A stretch of DNA of 64,000 nucleotides, taken from Acidobacteria bacterium 13_1_20CM_3_53_8. GTDB lineage: Bacteria > Acidobacteriota > Blastocatellia > Pyrinomonadales > Pyrinomonadaceae. Numbering within the stretch: position 1 is the first letter of the stretch; each line of letters opens with the position of its first letter. The stretch lies in assembly GCA_001920415.1 (NCBI GenBank), contig MNJR01000026.1, positions 186,001 through 250,000 of the forward strand. The letters run 5' to 3'. This document shows, one piece after another, positions 1 to 9,316 of this stretch. Below the pieces are notes generated by a model that saw nothing but the letters and a program-made list of their open reading frames with translations, did no database searches and was not told where the DNA came from. The translations under genes and the position numbers were made by a program.

Positions 1-427
1 CCCTTGTGTTCGCGCCGAACGTTCCGTCGTGATGATGATTTTTGCCGTGAATGTCTGCGGCGACGCATCCGCCAAGCGAGACGAACCTAGTGCCCGGCGT
101 GACGGAAGGAAACCACCCGCGCGGCAGAAATTTTTGGAAGACTTCAGCGAGCGTCATGCCTGCTTCGGCTGTGAGCCAGCCAGTACGCTCGTCGAAAGAG
201 ATTGTGCGATCCAGCTTTTCCGTCATCATCACAACGCCGCCTTCGTTCATAGCGGCGTTGCCGTAGCTTCGTCCCTGCCCGCGCGCAATCATGCTCTCGT
301 AAGATGACGGTTCGACCTCTTCTATTGTTTCAGGAGAGACGATTGCGGCGGAGGAGCGCGGGTAGCGACCCCAACCTGAAATCTCCTTAAAATCTTTTTG
401 TAAACGCGCGGGAGTTTTAGTTGACAT
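1..427 (-). CDS. DprE1-like FAD-binding oxidoreductase, N-terminal part (runs off left edge)
   Basis: An open frame read leftwards from an ATG at 427 stays open to the window edge (142 codons). The N-terminus contains ISGWGRYPRS, then MIARGQGRSYGNAA and GTRFVSLGGCVAADIHGKNHH. These are the hallmarks of FAD_binding_4 oxidoreductases of the DprE1/gulonolactone-oxidase type: a glycine-rich FAD loop, then the GG..A.DIHGKNHH segment. In the DprE1 family the enzyme oxidises a polyprenyl-phospho-pentose; here a role in making a sugar precursor for the neighbouring glycan locus is inferred. Its start codon lies inside the last codons of the upstream methyltransferase (11-nt overlap), suggesting translational coupling. 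The C-terminal substrate domain is outside the window, so substrate cannot be judged. Confidence 0.85.
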   Translation of the reverse strand, partial: MSTKTPARLQKDFKEISGWGRYPRSSAAIVSPETIEEVEPSSYESMIARGQGRSYGNAAMNEGGVVMMTEKLDRTISFDERTGWLTAEAGMTLAEVFQKFLPRGWFPSVTPGTRFVSLGGCVAADIHGKNHHHDGTFGANTR

Positions 428-1637
428 TCGCTGTGACTCGAATCTGCCCTGAACCGTTCAGCGCGAACCAGCAGACATCGTTGCTTACAAGATCGAACTC
501 TAAGATATAACTGCCTACGGGCAGAGCGGGCACGCGAACTTCAAAGCTTACGGTCTGCCCCGGCAAGATTGGACGCCCCTCGCCCGGCGTCAGAGCCTCC
601 CAGTGATAGCTGTGATGAAGCAGCTTTCCATCGGCGTCGTAGACATGACAGCCGAGTTGAACCGCACCGAGTCCGGCGCTTCTGGGAAGCCAGAGCGACT
701 TGCTAGTATTCGTCACGGTAGCCCGCAGCGTAATGGGTTCGCCTTCGCGCGCGCTCAAACGGTCGGGCGCAATCTTTATCTCGCCCATAAGCCCCGTGCG
801 GAAACGACTGTCCGAGATGACATCTTCGCCTTTGTATAGAAAGAAATTTCTCTGGTTCTGCAAAAAGTCTCGCGTGGCCTGCGCCCAACGCTGCAAGGCT
901 TCGCCGCCCGCTAAAAAGTCATTAAAATCATCCAGGGTCAGATGAAATGTCGGCACGTTGAAGATGGCGAGTTTGATGTTCGTGAATCCTGCGCTTTGCG
1001 CTTGCTGCCAGATGTCTTCGATTACCACATCATTCTCGATTACGTTGAACGTCTTCATCTCGTACTGCGATTGCGGCGAGTGCGAATGCTCAGGCCCCGG
1101 CTCAGCGAAACCTGCTATGCCGCCTTCGACCAGAACGCGCGCCATCTCCGAAAGCACTTTCGGAGGGTTGGGCACGTGATGAAATGCGTCCAGGCAGATG
1201 ATTCTATCAACGCACGCATCGGGCAGGTTGAACCGCTCGCCATCGAAGAGCAGAAACTGCGGCTCCGGCTTTTCGCCTACGATGGGCTGACGATTGTAAA
1301 GCTCGCGCCCAATCTCTAGCGCCGTTGGCGAAACGTCAGTGGCTATGACTTTGCAGCCCAATTGCGTGAGATAGCGCGAAGCCCAGCAAGTGCCCGCGCC
1401 GAATTCCAGCACAGTCATTTCGGGGCAGAGCGACAGCCCTTGCAGCACCACAGCAAAGTTGATTAGCAGTTGCGCCGTCTCGTCAATCGAGCCGAAAGGT
1501 TTTGCGAGATGAAAGTTCCAATCCGACAAGCGCGAGAAATACTCTTCGGCCAGACGGTTTAGCTCCTCCAGAGAACTCTCCGCCATAAGCCTGCGCACAT
1601 CAATCAACTCTTCGTTTACTGCCAACGCTTTCTCCAA
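417..1637 (-). CDS. SAM-dependent methyltransferase with C-terminal beta-sandwich domain (copy 1)
   Basis: This 406-residue protein has a class I methyltransferase domain in its first ~260 residues: motif I VLEFGAGTCWASRYL (residues ~77-91), an acidic residue after strand 2 (VIATDVS), and DAFHHVPNPP as the motif IV region. Residues ~290-400 form a predicted beta-sandwich (ITLRATVTNTSKSLWLP ... YILEFDLVSNDVCWF) resembling C-terminal sugar-recognition modules of O-antigen proteins such as Wzt; that comparison is inference. It is clearly paralogous to the next gene upstream (1755-2963), so the pair arose by tandem duplication. It lies in a minus-strand operon and overlaps the oxidoreductase gene. 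Most likely it methylates a glycan, but acceptor and position are unknown. Confidence 0.85.
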   Translation of the reverse strand: MEKALAVNEELIDVRRLMAESSLEELNRLAEEYFSRLSDWNFHLAKPFGSIDETAQLLINFAVVLQGLSLCPEMTVLEFGAGTCWASRYLTQLGCKVIATDVSPTALEIGRELYNRQPIVGEKPEPQFLLFDGERFNLPDACVDRIICLDAFHHVPNPPKVLSEMARVLVEGGIAGFAEPGPEHSHSPQSQYEMKTFNVIENDVVIEDIWQQAQSAGFTNIKLAIFNVPTFHLTLDDFNDFLAGGEALQRWAQATRDFLQNQRNFFLYKGEDVISDSRFRTGLMGEIKIAPDRLSAREGEPITLRATVTNTSKSLWLPRSAGLGAVQLGCHVYDADGKLLHHSYHWEALTPGEGRPILPGQTVSFEVRVPALPVGSYILEFDLVSNDVCWFALNGSGQIRVTANVN

Positions 1638-1757
1638 AGGAAAGGCAAAAGGTAAAAGTAAAAAGGAAAAAGTTATAAGGCTAAAAGCATTTCAATTAAA
1701 AATTTAAAATTGGTTTCCGCCTCACTTTTGCCTTTTTACTTTTACCTTTTTACTTTA
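1636..1757. repeat. Family A intergenic inverted repeat
   Basis: A purine-rich left arm (AAAGGCAAAAGGTAAAAGT, near 1640-1660) and a pyrimidine-rich right arm (ACTTTTGCCTTTTTACTTTT, near 1721-1745) flank an AT-rich centre. The right arm directly abuts the TAA stop of the minus-strand gene ending at 1755. The same arms recur near 9.3, 13.0, 18.5, 42.3 and 56.0 kb, with a diverged copy at 25.2 kb. Confidence 0.75.
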
Positions 1758-2963
1758 GTTCACTTCCACCTGCACATGTACCGTCGGCGAACCATTTTGT
1801 GTGAACCAGCACACGTCGTTGCTCACCATGTCCAGTTCGAGCACGTAGCTGCCTGCACAGAGAGGCGGGATGCGCGTGACGAGTTCAACTTTTTCATTCG
1901 GCATGATGGCGCGGCCTGTGTCCGGCGTGAGCGGTTCGGAGTGAAAACGATGATGCAGCAGCGTGCCATCGGGCAGATACACATGCACGCCTAATTCGAC
2001 AGAGCCTACGCGCTCGCTCACAGGCAGCCAGATTGCCGGGCTATCATTGATGATCGTAACGGGAAATCTAATCTCCTCGCCAGCGCGCAACCTTAGCCTT
2101 TGTTCCTGCACATCTATCTTAGCCGTTAACCCTCTGCGGAAACGGCTGTCAGAAATTTTGCGCTCGCCCTTAAACAGAAAAAAATTTCGTTGATGCTGTA
2201 TGTAATCGCGCGTGGCTGCGGTGTAATCCTGCGCGGTCGCGCCACCTGCGATTAGATCGTTGAAAGCCGCGAGCGAGAGATGAAACGGCGGCAGATGAAA
2301 GACTGAAAGCTTTAGGTCTGTAAACCCCAAGCGCTCGGCCTCGTTCCAAATCTGCTCTATCACTACGTCGTTCTCAATCACGCCGAAGTCTCTCATCTCG
2401 CGTTGCGAGTCTGGCGAATTAGAGTGCTGCGGCCCGGGTTCGGAGAACCCTGCGATGCCGCCCTCTACAAGAACGCGACTGAATTCTGAGAGAATGCGTT
2501 CGGGATTTGGCACATGATGAAAAGCGTCGAAGCAGACAATGCGCTCCACGCTCTTGTCAGGCAAATCAATTCGCTCTCCATCGAAGCGCAAGAATTGCGG
2601 CGCGGGTCTGTGGCCGAAAGGGGGATGTCGCGCGTACAACTCGCGCCCCATCTTCAAAGCAGTCTCCGATGCGTCCAACGCAAACACTTTACAGTTGAGT
2701 TGCGTTAAGAAATGCGAAGTCCAACAACTGCCCGCGCCGAAGTCCAGAACCTTCAAGCCGGGACAAAGCTGTAATCCTTGCAGGAGCAGCGCGAAGTTGA
2801 TTAGAAGTTGCGGCGTCTGTTCCGGGTCTGTGAAAGGCTTGCCCAGGTAATAAGTCCAATCGTCAAGCCCCGTGAAGTAATGCTCGGCCAACCGGCAGTG
2901 CTCCTCTACACTACGGCTGGCGATCAATTCTTTCACGTCAATCAACTCTTCCGTCATTGCCAT
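1755..2963 (-). CDS. SAM-dependent methyltransferase with C-terminal beta-sandwich domain (copy 2)
   Basis: A 402-residue paralogue of the downstream gene at 417-1637, alignable over its whole length. The methyltransferase motif I is VLDFGAGSCWTSHFL, followed by VFALDASETAL (acidic strand-2 end) and FDAFHHVPNPERIL. The C-terminal ~110 residues again form the beta-rich module ending in VLELDMVSNDVCWFTQ. The two copies have diverged enough in the middle region to suggest separate acceptors or positions. It lies in the same minus-strand operon, separated from copy 1 by a family A repeat. Glycan methylation is inferred from the glycosyltransferase neighbourhood. Confidence 0.85.
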   Translation of the reverse strand: MAMTEELIDVKELIASRSVEEHCRLAEHYFTGLDDWTYYLGKPFTDPEQTPQLLINFALLLQGLQLCPGLKVLDFGAGSCWTSHFLTQLNCKVFALDASETALKMGRELYARHPPFGHRPAPQFLRFDGERIDLPDKSVERIVCFDAFHHVPNPERILSEFSRVLVEGGIAGFSEPGPQHSNSPDSQREMRDFGVIENDVVIEQIWNEAERLGFTDLKLSVFHLPPFHLSLAAFNDLIAGGATAQDYTAATRDYIQHQRNFFLFKGERKISDSRFRRGLTAKIDVQEQRLRLRAGEEIRFPVTIINDSPAIWLPVSERVGSVELGVHVYLPDGTLLHHRFHSEPLTPDTGRAIMPNEKVELVTRIPPLCAGSYVLELDMVSNDVCWFTQNGSPTVHVQVEVN

Positions 2964-3084
2964 AAGAGATTCAGCATATGTGTATATTTTGAGTAGCGAC
3001 GCGCGCCGGTTCTATCTCTTTACATGGTAGCTCTCATCTGCCTTCAGACCAAAGCCATGTTGTCGAACTCTCTTAACTGAAATT

Positions 3085-4920
3085 CTACTGGCTCGCCCTT
3101 CTTGTTTGAAACTGCATCCACTCAACTGCAACGCCAAGCTCGCGCCTATCTTCGTTCAGGCCGAACGAGTAAGGTGAAGCAGCGTTGGGCAGTTCAAAGA
3201 TTAGAACATTTTCTGAAGCGAGCGCCTCTTTCGGCAAAGCTATTTCGTAAACATCCGCATCGCGCGTTGTCAATGTCAGCGTTGTAATGGGTCGCCCGTT
3301 CAAAGAGATGTTGACGCGCTGCGAATCAAGCTGGTCCGGCACTATGAATGCGCCCATCTTCATGCGTACGAGCATACCATCCGTCCGTTCCAGACCGAAA
3401 AGCAGAGCAGCTTTGCGACCGTCCGACCAGCGGAAGTTCCCTTCGCTGCCAGACCAGCCGTATCCCATGTAATCATCTGACTCCGCCTTACCGAACTCGA
3501 CCGTAGTATCGTTAACAATCGGAAAAGATTTGGGCTGCGGAGATTCGACCAGTCCGGCTAGAAATTGCGGCTCGCGCCAATCCCAGACCTTCTCCGGGTG
3601 ACGGTCAATGTCCAATCGCCTCACGTTCCATTCCCACGTCTTGCGGCTCATAGCGCCACGCCCGTTGATGAAGACGCTCAACAGCAAGAGCAACGCGCCC
3701 ATAGTAATCTGAGCACGCCATGTGATGCGCGATGGAATTTCACCTCTCTTCTCGCGCTCATTTAACCAAGCGCGCACGGCCAGCACTGTTTGAAGTACGA
3801 ACCAAGGGATCATGCTCGTCATGAAACGCGCGCCGAAGCCATGACCGCCCCACCAGTGGCCGAACGATGACACCACCAGAAGGTGCGCAACAACGACGGG
3901 CAGCGAGAGAATCAGAACTTTTTTGTGCGGAACGTAGCGCCAGTAGCGAATCAACAGATAAGCCACAAAGAGAATCCAGGGCACATAAACCAGAAGCCCT
4001 CTCCCGGGGCTTACCAGATTCCCTGCGAGCGCCACCCAGAAGCTGTCAAAGCTCAGACGACTTGCTTCGTAGTAGCTGGGCAGCAGCCGACCGAAGTTGT
4101 GCCAGGAGTAAAGCACAAAACCTGCCAGCCAGAGTGAGCCTGTGAGCGCGAAGCTTAAAAACTTTCGGCGGTAGAAAATGAGCACGTAAATGCTTACGCC
4201 TAAAATTGTGACAGAGTTGGTAGGGCGCACGAAGTACATCCATGCGAGCAGGCTTGCCAGAAGCACAGGTCTTAACTTCCCTTTTCCCGTTTCAGCCGCG
4301 AGCAGCATCCACAGCGCAAGCCCAAGCAGAAGCAGTCCCCACGTCTCTGACCACATAGCTCTTGACGCAGTGCTCCACACCTGCGACCCCAAGGCGCAGC
4401 CCACAGCGATTATCACGCTCCAACTTTTTGGCAGTAACAGCCGCGCCGTGTAGAAGAAGACGCACGCAAGCACAGCCATCAGCAGCGCGGCCAGACTCGC
4501 TTCAATCTGGTGCTCCCCTTTGAGATTGTAGGTTCCGTCCTCGTTCGCAGCCGAGATGCCGAAACGGTTCATCAAAAACACATAGGGAACGGAGAGCACG
4601 GGCGTGCCCGGCGGGAAATAATAGTAGAGGTGATCGCCCACGACCTCTATTTGATAAATGTTCTTGACGCTCAAGTAGTTTCCATAAACCCAGTCGGCAA
4701 GCTCTGTGCGCGGTATGGCGTAGTTGTCCAGCTTAAAACTGCCGTAGTCAATAAGGCTCTGACTCAACAGCATTGAATAGCCCGAATCGGTTCCCTGAAA
4801 GACAGGCGAACGCACGAAGAGCAGAAGCGTGAACAGAAAGATGAGCGCGGCGATACTATGATCGCTCCGCAGCGAATTGCGAAGCGAGCGCGGCATGTGA
4901 AATGAAACGGGGCGTATCAT
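3085..4920 (-). CDS. Putative GT-C-type membrane glycosyltransferase
   Basis: A 611-residue polytopic membrane protein with about ten hydrophobic segments between residues ~25 and ~420, followed by a soluble C-terminal part of ~190 residues with beta-rich content (VRMKMGAFIVPDQLDSQRV, NISLNGRPITTLTLTT). The first lumenal loop has an acidic pair in QGTDSGYSML, where GT-C enzymes such as GT39/GT83 carry the catalytic Asp. The architecture suits transfer of a sugar from a polyprenyl-phosphate donor on the periplasmic side. Family assignment is by overall layout and neighbours, not by a complete motif set. The ATG at 4920 is preceded only by a weak AGG; an in-frame ATG lies at 4896. Confidence 0.6.
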   Translation of the reverse strand: MIRPVSFHMPRSLRNSLRSDHSIAALIFLFTLLLFVRSPVFQGTDSGYSMLLSQSLIDYGSFKLDNYAIPRTELADWVYGNYLSVKNIYQIEVVGDHLYYYFPPGTPVLSVPYVFLMNRFGISAANEDGTYNLKGEHQIEASLAALLMAVLACVFFYTARLLLPKSWSVIIAVGCALGSQVWSTASRAMWSETWGLLLLGLALWMLLAAETGKGKLRPVLLASLLAWMYFVRPTNSVTILGVSIYVLIFYRRKFLSFALTGSLWLAGFVLYSWHNFGRLLPSYYEASRLSFDSFWVALAGNLVSPGRGLLVYVPWILFVAYLLIRYWRYVPHKKVLILSLPVVVAHLLVVSSFGHWWGGHGFGARFMTSMIPWFVLQTVLAVRAWLNEREKRGEIPSRITWRAQITMGALLLLLSVFINGRGAMSRKTWEWNVRRLDIDRHPEKVWDWREPQFLAGLVESPQPKSFPIVNDTTVEFGKAESDDYMGYGWSGSEGNFRWSDGRKAALLFGLERTDGMLVRMKMGAFIVPDQLDSQRVNISLNGRPITTLTLTTRDADVYEIALPKEALASENVLIFELPNAASPYSFGLNEDRRELGVAVEWMQFQTRRASQ

Positions 4921-4943
4921 CCTGTCTATATTAAGGTCAAATT

Positions 4944-5160
4944 TCAGCCCGCGAAAGCGGGCGACAGCATAAAGCCCAGCCCGTCAGGGCTGGGGGAGAG
5001 TGCAAGTGTGAATAGCGAGCCATCGAAGATGGCGACAGCCCTTTGATTGTTATGGGCTGTCGCCCACTAACGTGGGCTTCGGTAATCTTTATTGCTATCT
5101 GTTCCCGGCGCTCACGCACCGGGCTTTAGACGGTCGCCCGCTCTCGCGGGCTTTAGTCAG
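4944..5160. repeat. Family C composite hairpin repeat (~220 bp)
   Basis: A string of GC-rich hairpins sharing the words GGCGACAGC, ATAAAGCCC and GGGCTTTAG: AGCCCGC..GCGGGCGACAGC, AGCCCAGCCC..GGGCTGGG, GCGACAGCCC..GGGCTGTCGC, CCCGGCGC..GCACCGGGCTTTAG and CGCCCGC..GCGGGCTTTAG. A second copy with the same words lies at 57617-57838. It occupies the divergent space between the genes starting at 4920 and 5247, so it may influence their promoters. Confidence 0.75.
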
Positions 5161-5246
5161 CTCGGTCAAACCCGCACACTTTCAGGTTTTGACTTTCCAT
5201 TCTTTCAGGTATCTTTGTGCTTGCTGGTTTTTCACTACTGAACTTA

Positions 5247-6971
5247 ATGGAGCGCCGTTTGACAAAAGGTGTGCTGAACATCACGGCTTTCGGAAATCTG
5301 GAACAGGGTTCGCTGTTCCGTCGCGCCGTGCGTGTGCTCGAAGAACTTAGGAAGAACTATTCTTTCGAGATTCAATTGCCCGAACAGGATGCTGGAGAGA
5401 TTGACATAGCGCTTTGCCTTGAGACGAGCGAAACGGAAGATGCTCGCGCTGCGATTGAAAGATTCATGGAGGCTGGGACGGTTACGTTCGTTCCTCGCAC
5501 GCTAACTTACGAAGAATTGCCTGATGATTCAGTCGTCAAAGTTGACACGGACATTTACGGGGAAGCATTGCTGCGCGCCTATCTTGAAAAAATGATCGGG
5601 GACGAGAGCTTGCGCGCGCGCGTGGGCGAAAACGCCCGGAAATTCATTTTGGAAAGACGTGAGAATGGTCGCGGCTCTTCATCACAGGATATTTTTGGGG
5701 GAAAACAACCTGAAACTCATGATGCGACTTCGCCCACTTCGGCGCAAGGCGAGGGCGGTCGCTTCATCAAGCTTGATGGGATGGATTTCAAGCGCGGCGC
5801 AATAGAATATCCGCGCAAGCTGAACGAGGGCGACCGCCAGCATCTTTTCACAAAGCCTTTCTATGATCTGGCGAACAAGGTCTCGCGCTGGTCGCACGCT
5901 GGATTAGATGATGACGCGCATCGTCAGTTCTGCGACTTTGCAAACATGGCTAGGCTGCTAGCGCTTCCGGCAGGCGCGCGCATATTGGACGTTGGCTGCG
6001 GCTCAGGCTGGCTTTCGGAATATTTCGCGCGGCTGGGTTACTACGTGACAGGCGTTGACATCAGCCCAGACCTTATAGAGATTGCGCAAGAGCGCCTTCA
6101 TAGCGTGCCATCATCCCTGAAAAATAGCGTGCCGCTCAAGTGCAGATTCGTCGCGCACGACATTGAGAGCGCGCCCCTTGAAGCGGAGTTCGATGTTGTC
6201 ATCTGCTACGATTCGCTGCATCACTTCGAGGACGAGCGCGCGGTGTTGCGAAACCTGGCCGCTATGCTTCCTTTCGGCGGACTATTATTTGTGCTGGAGG
6301 GCGAGCGCCCGCCGCAAGATTCTGAGACCGCGCGCGAGCTTCTGGGAGTCATGCGAGAGTACGAAACGCTTGAATCGCCGTTTAGCCGCGATTACCTTTT
6401 AAGAGTCTTGCGCGAGCATGGTTTCGCCATCGCAGGCGATTACATAAGCGTCAATGATCTCGTCGAGCGCGATTGTGTTGAGACGGGCGGGCGTCTTCAC
6501 ATAGAGACTGAGTCTGCGTTCAACTACCTGCTTTGCAAAAAAGTTGGCCCAAACCTTGATGCATTGAATTTGAAGGACAGCCGCGCGCCCGGCCAACTTC
6601 GCGCACGCTTTCGATTGCGCGGCGAGTGGCGAGAAAGAGTTTTTCGAGGCGAGCGGTTGCGCTGCGAGTTCGAGGTTGAAAATAGTGGCGACACGCTATG
6701 GCTCACCAGCCGACACGCGCTCAGAGGAACAGTTCGTCTGGCCGCGCGGATTCTTGATGAAGAGGGAGCTATTGTTGATGAAGTTCACGGCGTACCGCCT
6801 CTTGAGTTGCCCGTTGCGCCGAATGAATCCGTCGCGCTCTCTTTCGAACGTCGTGCGCCTGATGCTACAGGCTCTTACACGCTCAAGATTGATTTGATTG
6901 ACCAGGGCATCTGCTGGTTCGAGGGGGAAAATTCGGAGCCGCTGGTTCTTCAATTTCAAGTTCAGGACTAG
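5247..6971 (+). CDS. Methyltransferase with remnant glycosyltransferase N-terminus and C-terminal beta-sandwich domain
   Basis: A 574-residue three-part protein. Residues ~1-150 resemble shrunken pieces of a GT-B glycosyltransferase: a strand-helix start (NITAFGNLEQGSLFRRAV), then a C-terminal-like segment (YEELPDDSVVKVDTD ... DESLRARVGENARKFIL); the middle of a normal GT domain is missing. Residues ~235-420 are a class I methyltransferase with motif I ILDVGCGSGWLSEYF, the strand-2 acid in VTGVDISPDL, and CYDSLHHFEDE. Residues ~455-574 are the same beta-rich module as in the two methyltransferases at 0.4-3.0 kb (LKIDLIDQGICWFEGE at the end). The ATG at 5247 is preferred; a GTG at 5217 is also in frame, and neither has a clear ribosome-binding site. 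It starts a plus-strand run with the PIG-V-like gene 22 nt downstream. Confidence 0.75.
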   Translation: MERRLTKGVLNITAFGNLEQGSLFRRAVRVLEELRKNYSFEIQLPEQDAGEIDIALCLETSETEDARAAIERFMEAGTVTFVPRTLTYEELPDDSVVKVDTDIYGEALLRAYLEKMIGDESLRARVGENARKFILERRENGRGSSSQDIFGGKQPETHDATSPTSAQGEGGRFIKLDGMDFKRGAIEYPRKLNEGDRQHLFTKPFYDLANKVSRWSHAGLDDDAHRQFCDFANMARLLALPAGARILDVGCGSGWLSEYFARLGYYVTGVDISPDLIEIAQERLHSVPSSLKNSVPLKCRFVAHDIESAPLEAEFDVVICYDSLHHFEDERAVLRNLAAMLPFGGLLFVLEGERPPQDSETARELLGVMREYETLESPFSRDYLLRVLREHGFAIAGDYISVNDLVERDCVETGGRLHIETESAFNYLLCKKVGPNLDALNLKDSRAPGQLRARFRLRGEWRERVFRGERLRCEFEVENSGDTLWLTSRHALRGTVRLAARILDEEGAIVDEVHGVPPLELPVAPNESVALSFERRAPDATGSYTLKIDLIDQGICWFEGENSEPLVLQFQVQD

Positions 6972-6993
6972 CCGAGCGGCAGTAAGACGCATA

Positions 6994-8274
6994 ATGAAAC
7001 TGGAAGAGCAGTCAACGCTGACAACAGAAGAACCGATCACGAATGAAGACTCGCGTGTAGACGAAGGCGTGCGCCCGCAGTCGCGGCTTAAGGTCGTGCT
7101 CGCTCGTCTTTCGTCCGACCGAAGCGTGCGAAGCGGTCTGTTCGCTTTCGCGCTGACGCGCGCCATCGTTTTCACAATCTTCATAATGGCTACGCAGCTC
7201 TCTTTTTATGACAATCCTCCAAAACAGTTCGGCGACTTACAGAACGTCCGCGTCTCTCTTGAGCGCGTCCAGTTCGCGCGTAAGATGAGAGACCTGGTTC
7301 AGCGCGCGGACGGCAACTGGTATCTGGGAATCGCGCGCGACGGTTACGAGAATGCGCCTTTCGACGCGACGAGGGAGCACAACTGGGCATTCTTCCCTGT
7401 CTATCCGCTCATGGTGCGTGCGGCGGCCTTGCTATCGGGCGATTACGCGCTCTCCGCCATGACGCTGTCAAACCTCTTTCTGCTGCTGGCGCTCGTTCTG
7501 CTGCACAAGACCGCGCTCGTCTTCGGCTCGGATGAAAAGGTAGCAGACCGCGCTGTTCTGTACGCCGCAGCCTTTCCCACCAGTTACTTCTTCTCCGTAG
7601 CCCAGACCGAATCGCTATTTCTTCTGCTTTCGGTCGGATGCTTTTACGCAGCGCGGCGCGAGCGATGGCTGGCCGCAGGATTGACCGGCGCTATAGCATC
7701 GGCCACGCGAGCAATAGGGATTCTGTTGCTGCCCGCGCTCATAGTGTTATACCTGCAAAGGCGGCGCGGAAAGTTCAGGCCGTGGGAAGTTGCGTGCTTG
7801 TTGCTCATACCAACGGGTCTGCTTCTATTCATGCTCCATCTTTATCGCCTGACGGGCAATGCGCTGGCCTTCAAAGACGTGCTTGTGGCTTGGAAGCGTA
7901 GCGGAGCTTTCTTTCTGACGCCGCTCTACAATTTCATGATGAACCCGTTGCTGGTAGGCTCATACTGGGACTTCGGGCTACTGAACTTTTCGGCGTCAAT
8001 CATGGCGCTCGCGTGCGGAGTCGTTTTGGCAGTGAGACGAGAGTGGGCGCTTTCTCTATACACGCTGGGCTGTGTGCTTGCGCCGCTCTCTTCATCCGAA
8101 ATAGGGTTGCAGTCGCTCACGCGTTATGTGATGGTTGTGTTTCCTATCTTCATAGTTCTTGCGCACTTTGCGCGTCGCGCGTGGGTTGACCAGATGATTC
8201 GCGCAGTCTTCTTCGTCCTGCTGGGTTTGATGTCTGCCATGTACGCGCTCAACGTTAGTCTGGCGCTTAGCTAA
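6994..8274 (+). CDS. PIG-V/GT-C-like mannosyltransferase family membrane protein
   Basis: A 426-residue polytopic membrane protein. After a hydrophilic ~45-residue N-terminus it shows features typical of bacterial PIG-V (Man_transf) homologues: RADGNWYLGIARDGY (acidic residue plus WY in the first loop), HNWAFFPVYPLM, PTSYFFSVAQTESLFLLLS and a following SATRAIGILLLP. Eukaryotic members transfer mannose from dolichyl-phosphate-mannose; bacterial ones are thought to use polyprenyl-phosphate sugars in surface glycan or protein glycosylation. The next gene encodes a GtrB/DPM1-like synthase that could make exactly such a donor, which supports a functional pair. The ATG at 6994 is chosen because it lies just after the previous stop and begins a plausible hydrophilic N-terminus. 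Confidence 0.8.
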   Translation: MKLEEQSTLTTEEPITNEDSRVDEGVRPQSRLKVVLARLSSDRSVRSGLFAFALTRAIVFTIFIMATQLSFYDNPPKQFGDLQNVRVSLERVQFARKMRDLVQRADGNWYLGIARDGYENAPFDATREHNWAFFPVYPLMVRAAALLSGDYALSAMTLSNLFLLLALVLLHKTALVFGSDEKVADRAVLYAAAFPTSYFFSVAQTESLFLLLSVGCFYAARRERWLAAGLTGAIASATRAIGILLLPALIVLYLQRRRGKFRPWEVACLLLIPTGLLLFMLHLYRLTGNALAFKDVLVAWKRSGAFFLTPLYNFMMNPLLVGSYWDFGLLNFSASIMALACGVVLAVRREWALSLYTLGCVLAPLSSSEIGLQSLTRYVMVVFPIFIVLAHFARRAWVDQMIRAVFFVLLGLMSAMYALNVSLALS

Positions 8275-8332
8275 GCTTTTCAGGGCGATTGAAATTCTAG
8301 AGCGTTTCCGAACATGAGAGGAATTTTAACGC

Positions 8333-9316
8333 ATGCTCCTTTCCGTAGTCGTTCCCTGCTACAACGAAGAGGCAGTGATTCTCGAAACGCACCGCCGACT
8401 ATCGGAAGTGCTGAGCGGGATGAAGAATCTGGACTGGGAAATTCTATACGTTGACGACGGGAGCAGCGACCGCACGCCGGAACTTTTAGGGCAGGTTCAG
8501 CGGGCGGAAGAGCGCGTGCGCTTCATACGTCTATCGCGCAACTTCGGCCACCAGATAGCATTCAGCGCCGGGCTTGATTACGCGCATGGCGAGGCGGTCG
8601 TAGTCATTGACGCAGACCTTCAAGACCCGCCCGAAGTCATTCCCGAAATGGTCGAGCGATGGCGCGACGGCTATCATGTGGTTTACGGCGCGCGCACCTG
8701 TCGTGAAGGCGAGACGACGTTCAAGCTCTGGACTGCGAAGATTTTCTACCGTCTGCTGAACAGACTGTCGAACCTGAAGATGCCTGTAGACGTGGGCGAC
8801 TTTCGTCTGATGGATCGCAAGGTTGTTGATGCGCTGCGCGCTATGCCTGAGCGCGACCGATTCCTGCGCGGCATGGTTAGCTGGGTAGGATTTCGACAGA
8901 TAGCCGTTCTTTACAAACGCGCCCCACGCTTCGCCGGAGAGAGCAAGTACCCGCTTCTGAAGATGATTCGGTTTGCGGCGGACGCTGTAATCTCGTTCTC
9001 ATTCGTGCCGTTGAGATTGGTCATCTGGCTCGGCGTAGGCGCAATCGGCTTAGCATTTCTGGGCATCCTTTACGCAATCGTCCTGAGATTCTTCTTCGAT
9101 CCATCACACTGGGTTCGCGGCTGGGCTTCTATCTTCGTAGCGGTTCTTTTCATGAGCGGCGTGCAACTAATCTCCATCGGAATCATAGGCGAATACGTCG
9201 GACGCATCTACGGCGAAGTCAAACACAGACCGCTATATTTCGTTCAGGAAGGGAAAGAAGGCAAAAGTAAAAAGGTAAAAGGAAAAAGTGTGGACACGCC
9301 TAAAGGCGTGAATTAA
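8333..9316 (+). CDS. GT2 polyprenyl-phosphate glycosyltransferase (GtrB/DPM1-like)
   Basis: A 327-residue protein with an N-terminal GT-A domain: LSVVVPCYNEEAVI, the nucleotide-binding YVDDGSSDRT, and the DXD-containing VVVIDADLQDPPEVI. RFIRLSRNFGHQIA and DVGDFRLMDRKVV are typical of the GtrB/ArnC branch. Two transmembrane helices follow (residues ~230-255 and ~265-290). Such enzymes move a sugar from a nucleotide donor to undecaprenyl phosphate at the inner membrane. AGAGGA precedes the ATG with ~11 nt spacing. The last ~20 residues (Lys/Gly-rich, ending TPKGVN) and the TAA stop are encoded by a family A repeat, so the native C-terminus has been replaced or extended. Confidence 0.9.
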   Translation: MLLSVVVPCYNEEAVILETHRRLSEVLSGMKNLDWEILYVDDGSSDRTPELLGQVQRAEERVRFIRLSRNFGHQIAFSAGLDYAHGEAVVVIDADLQDPPEVIPEMVERWRDGYHVVYGARTCREGETTFKLWTAKIFYRLLNRLSNLKMPVDVGDFRLMDRKVVDALRAMPERDRFLRGMVSWVGFRQIAVLYKRAPRFAGESKYPLLKMIRFAADAVISFSFVPLRLVIWLGVGAIGLAFLGILYAIVLRFFFDPSHWVRGWASIFVAVLFMSGVQLISIGIIGEYVGRIYGEVKHRPLYFVQEGKEGKSKKVKGKSVDTPKGVN

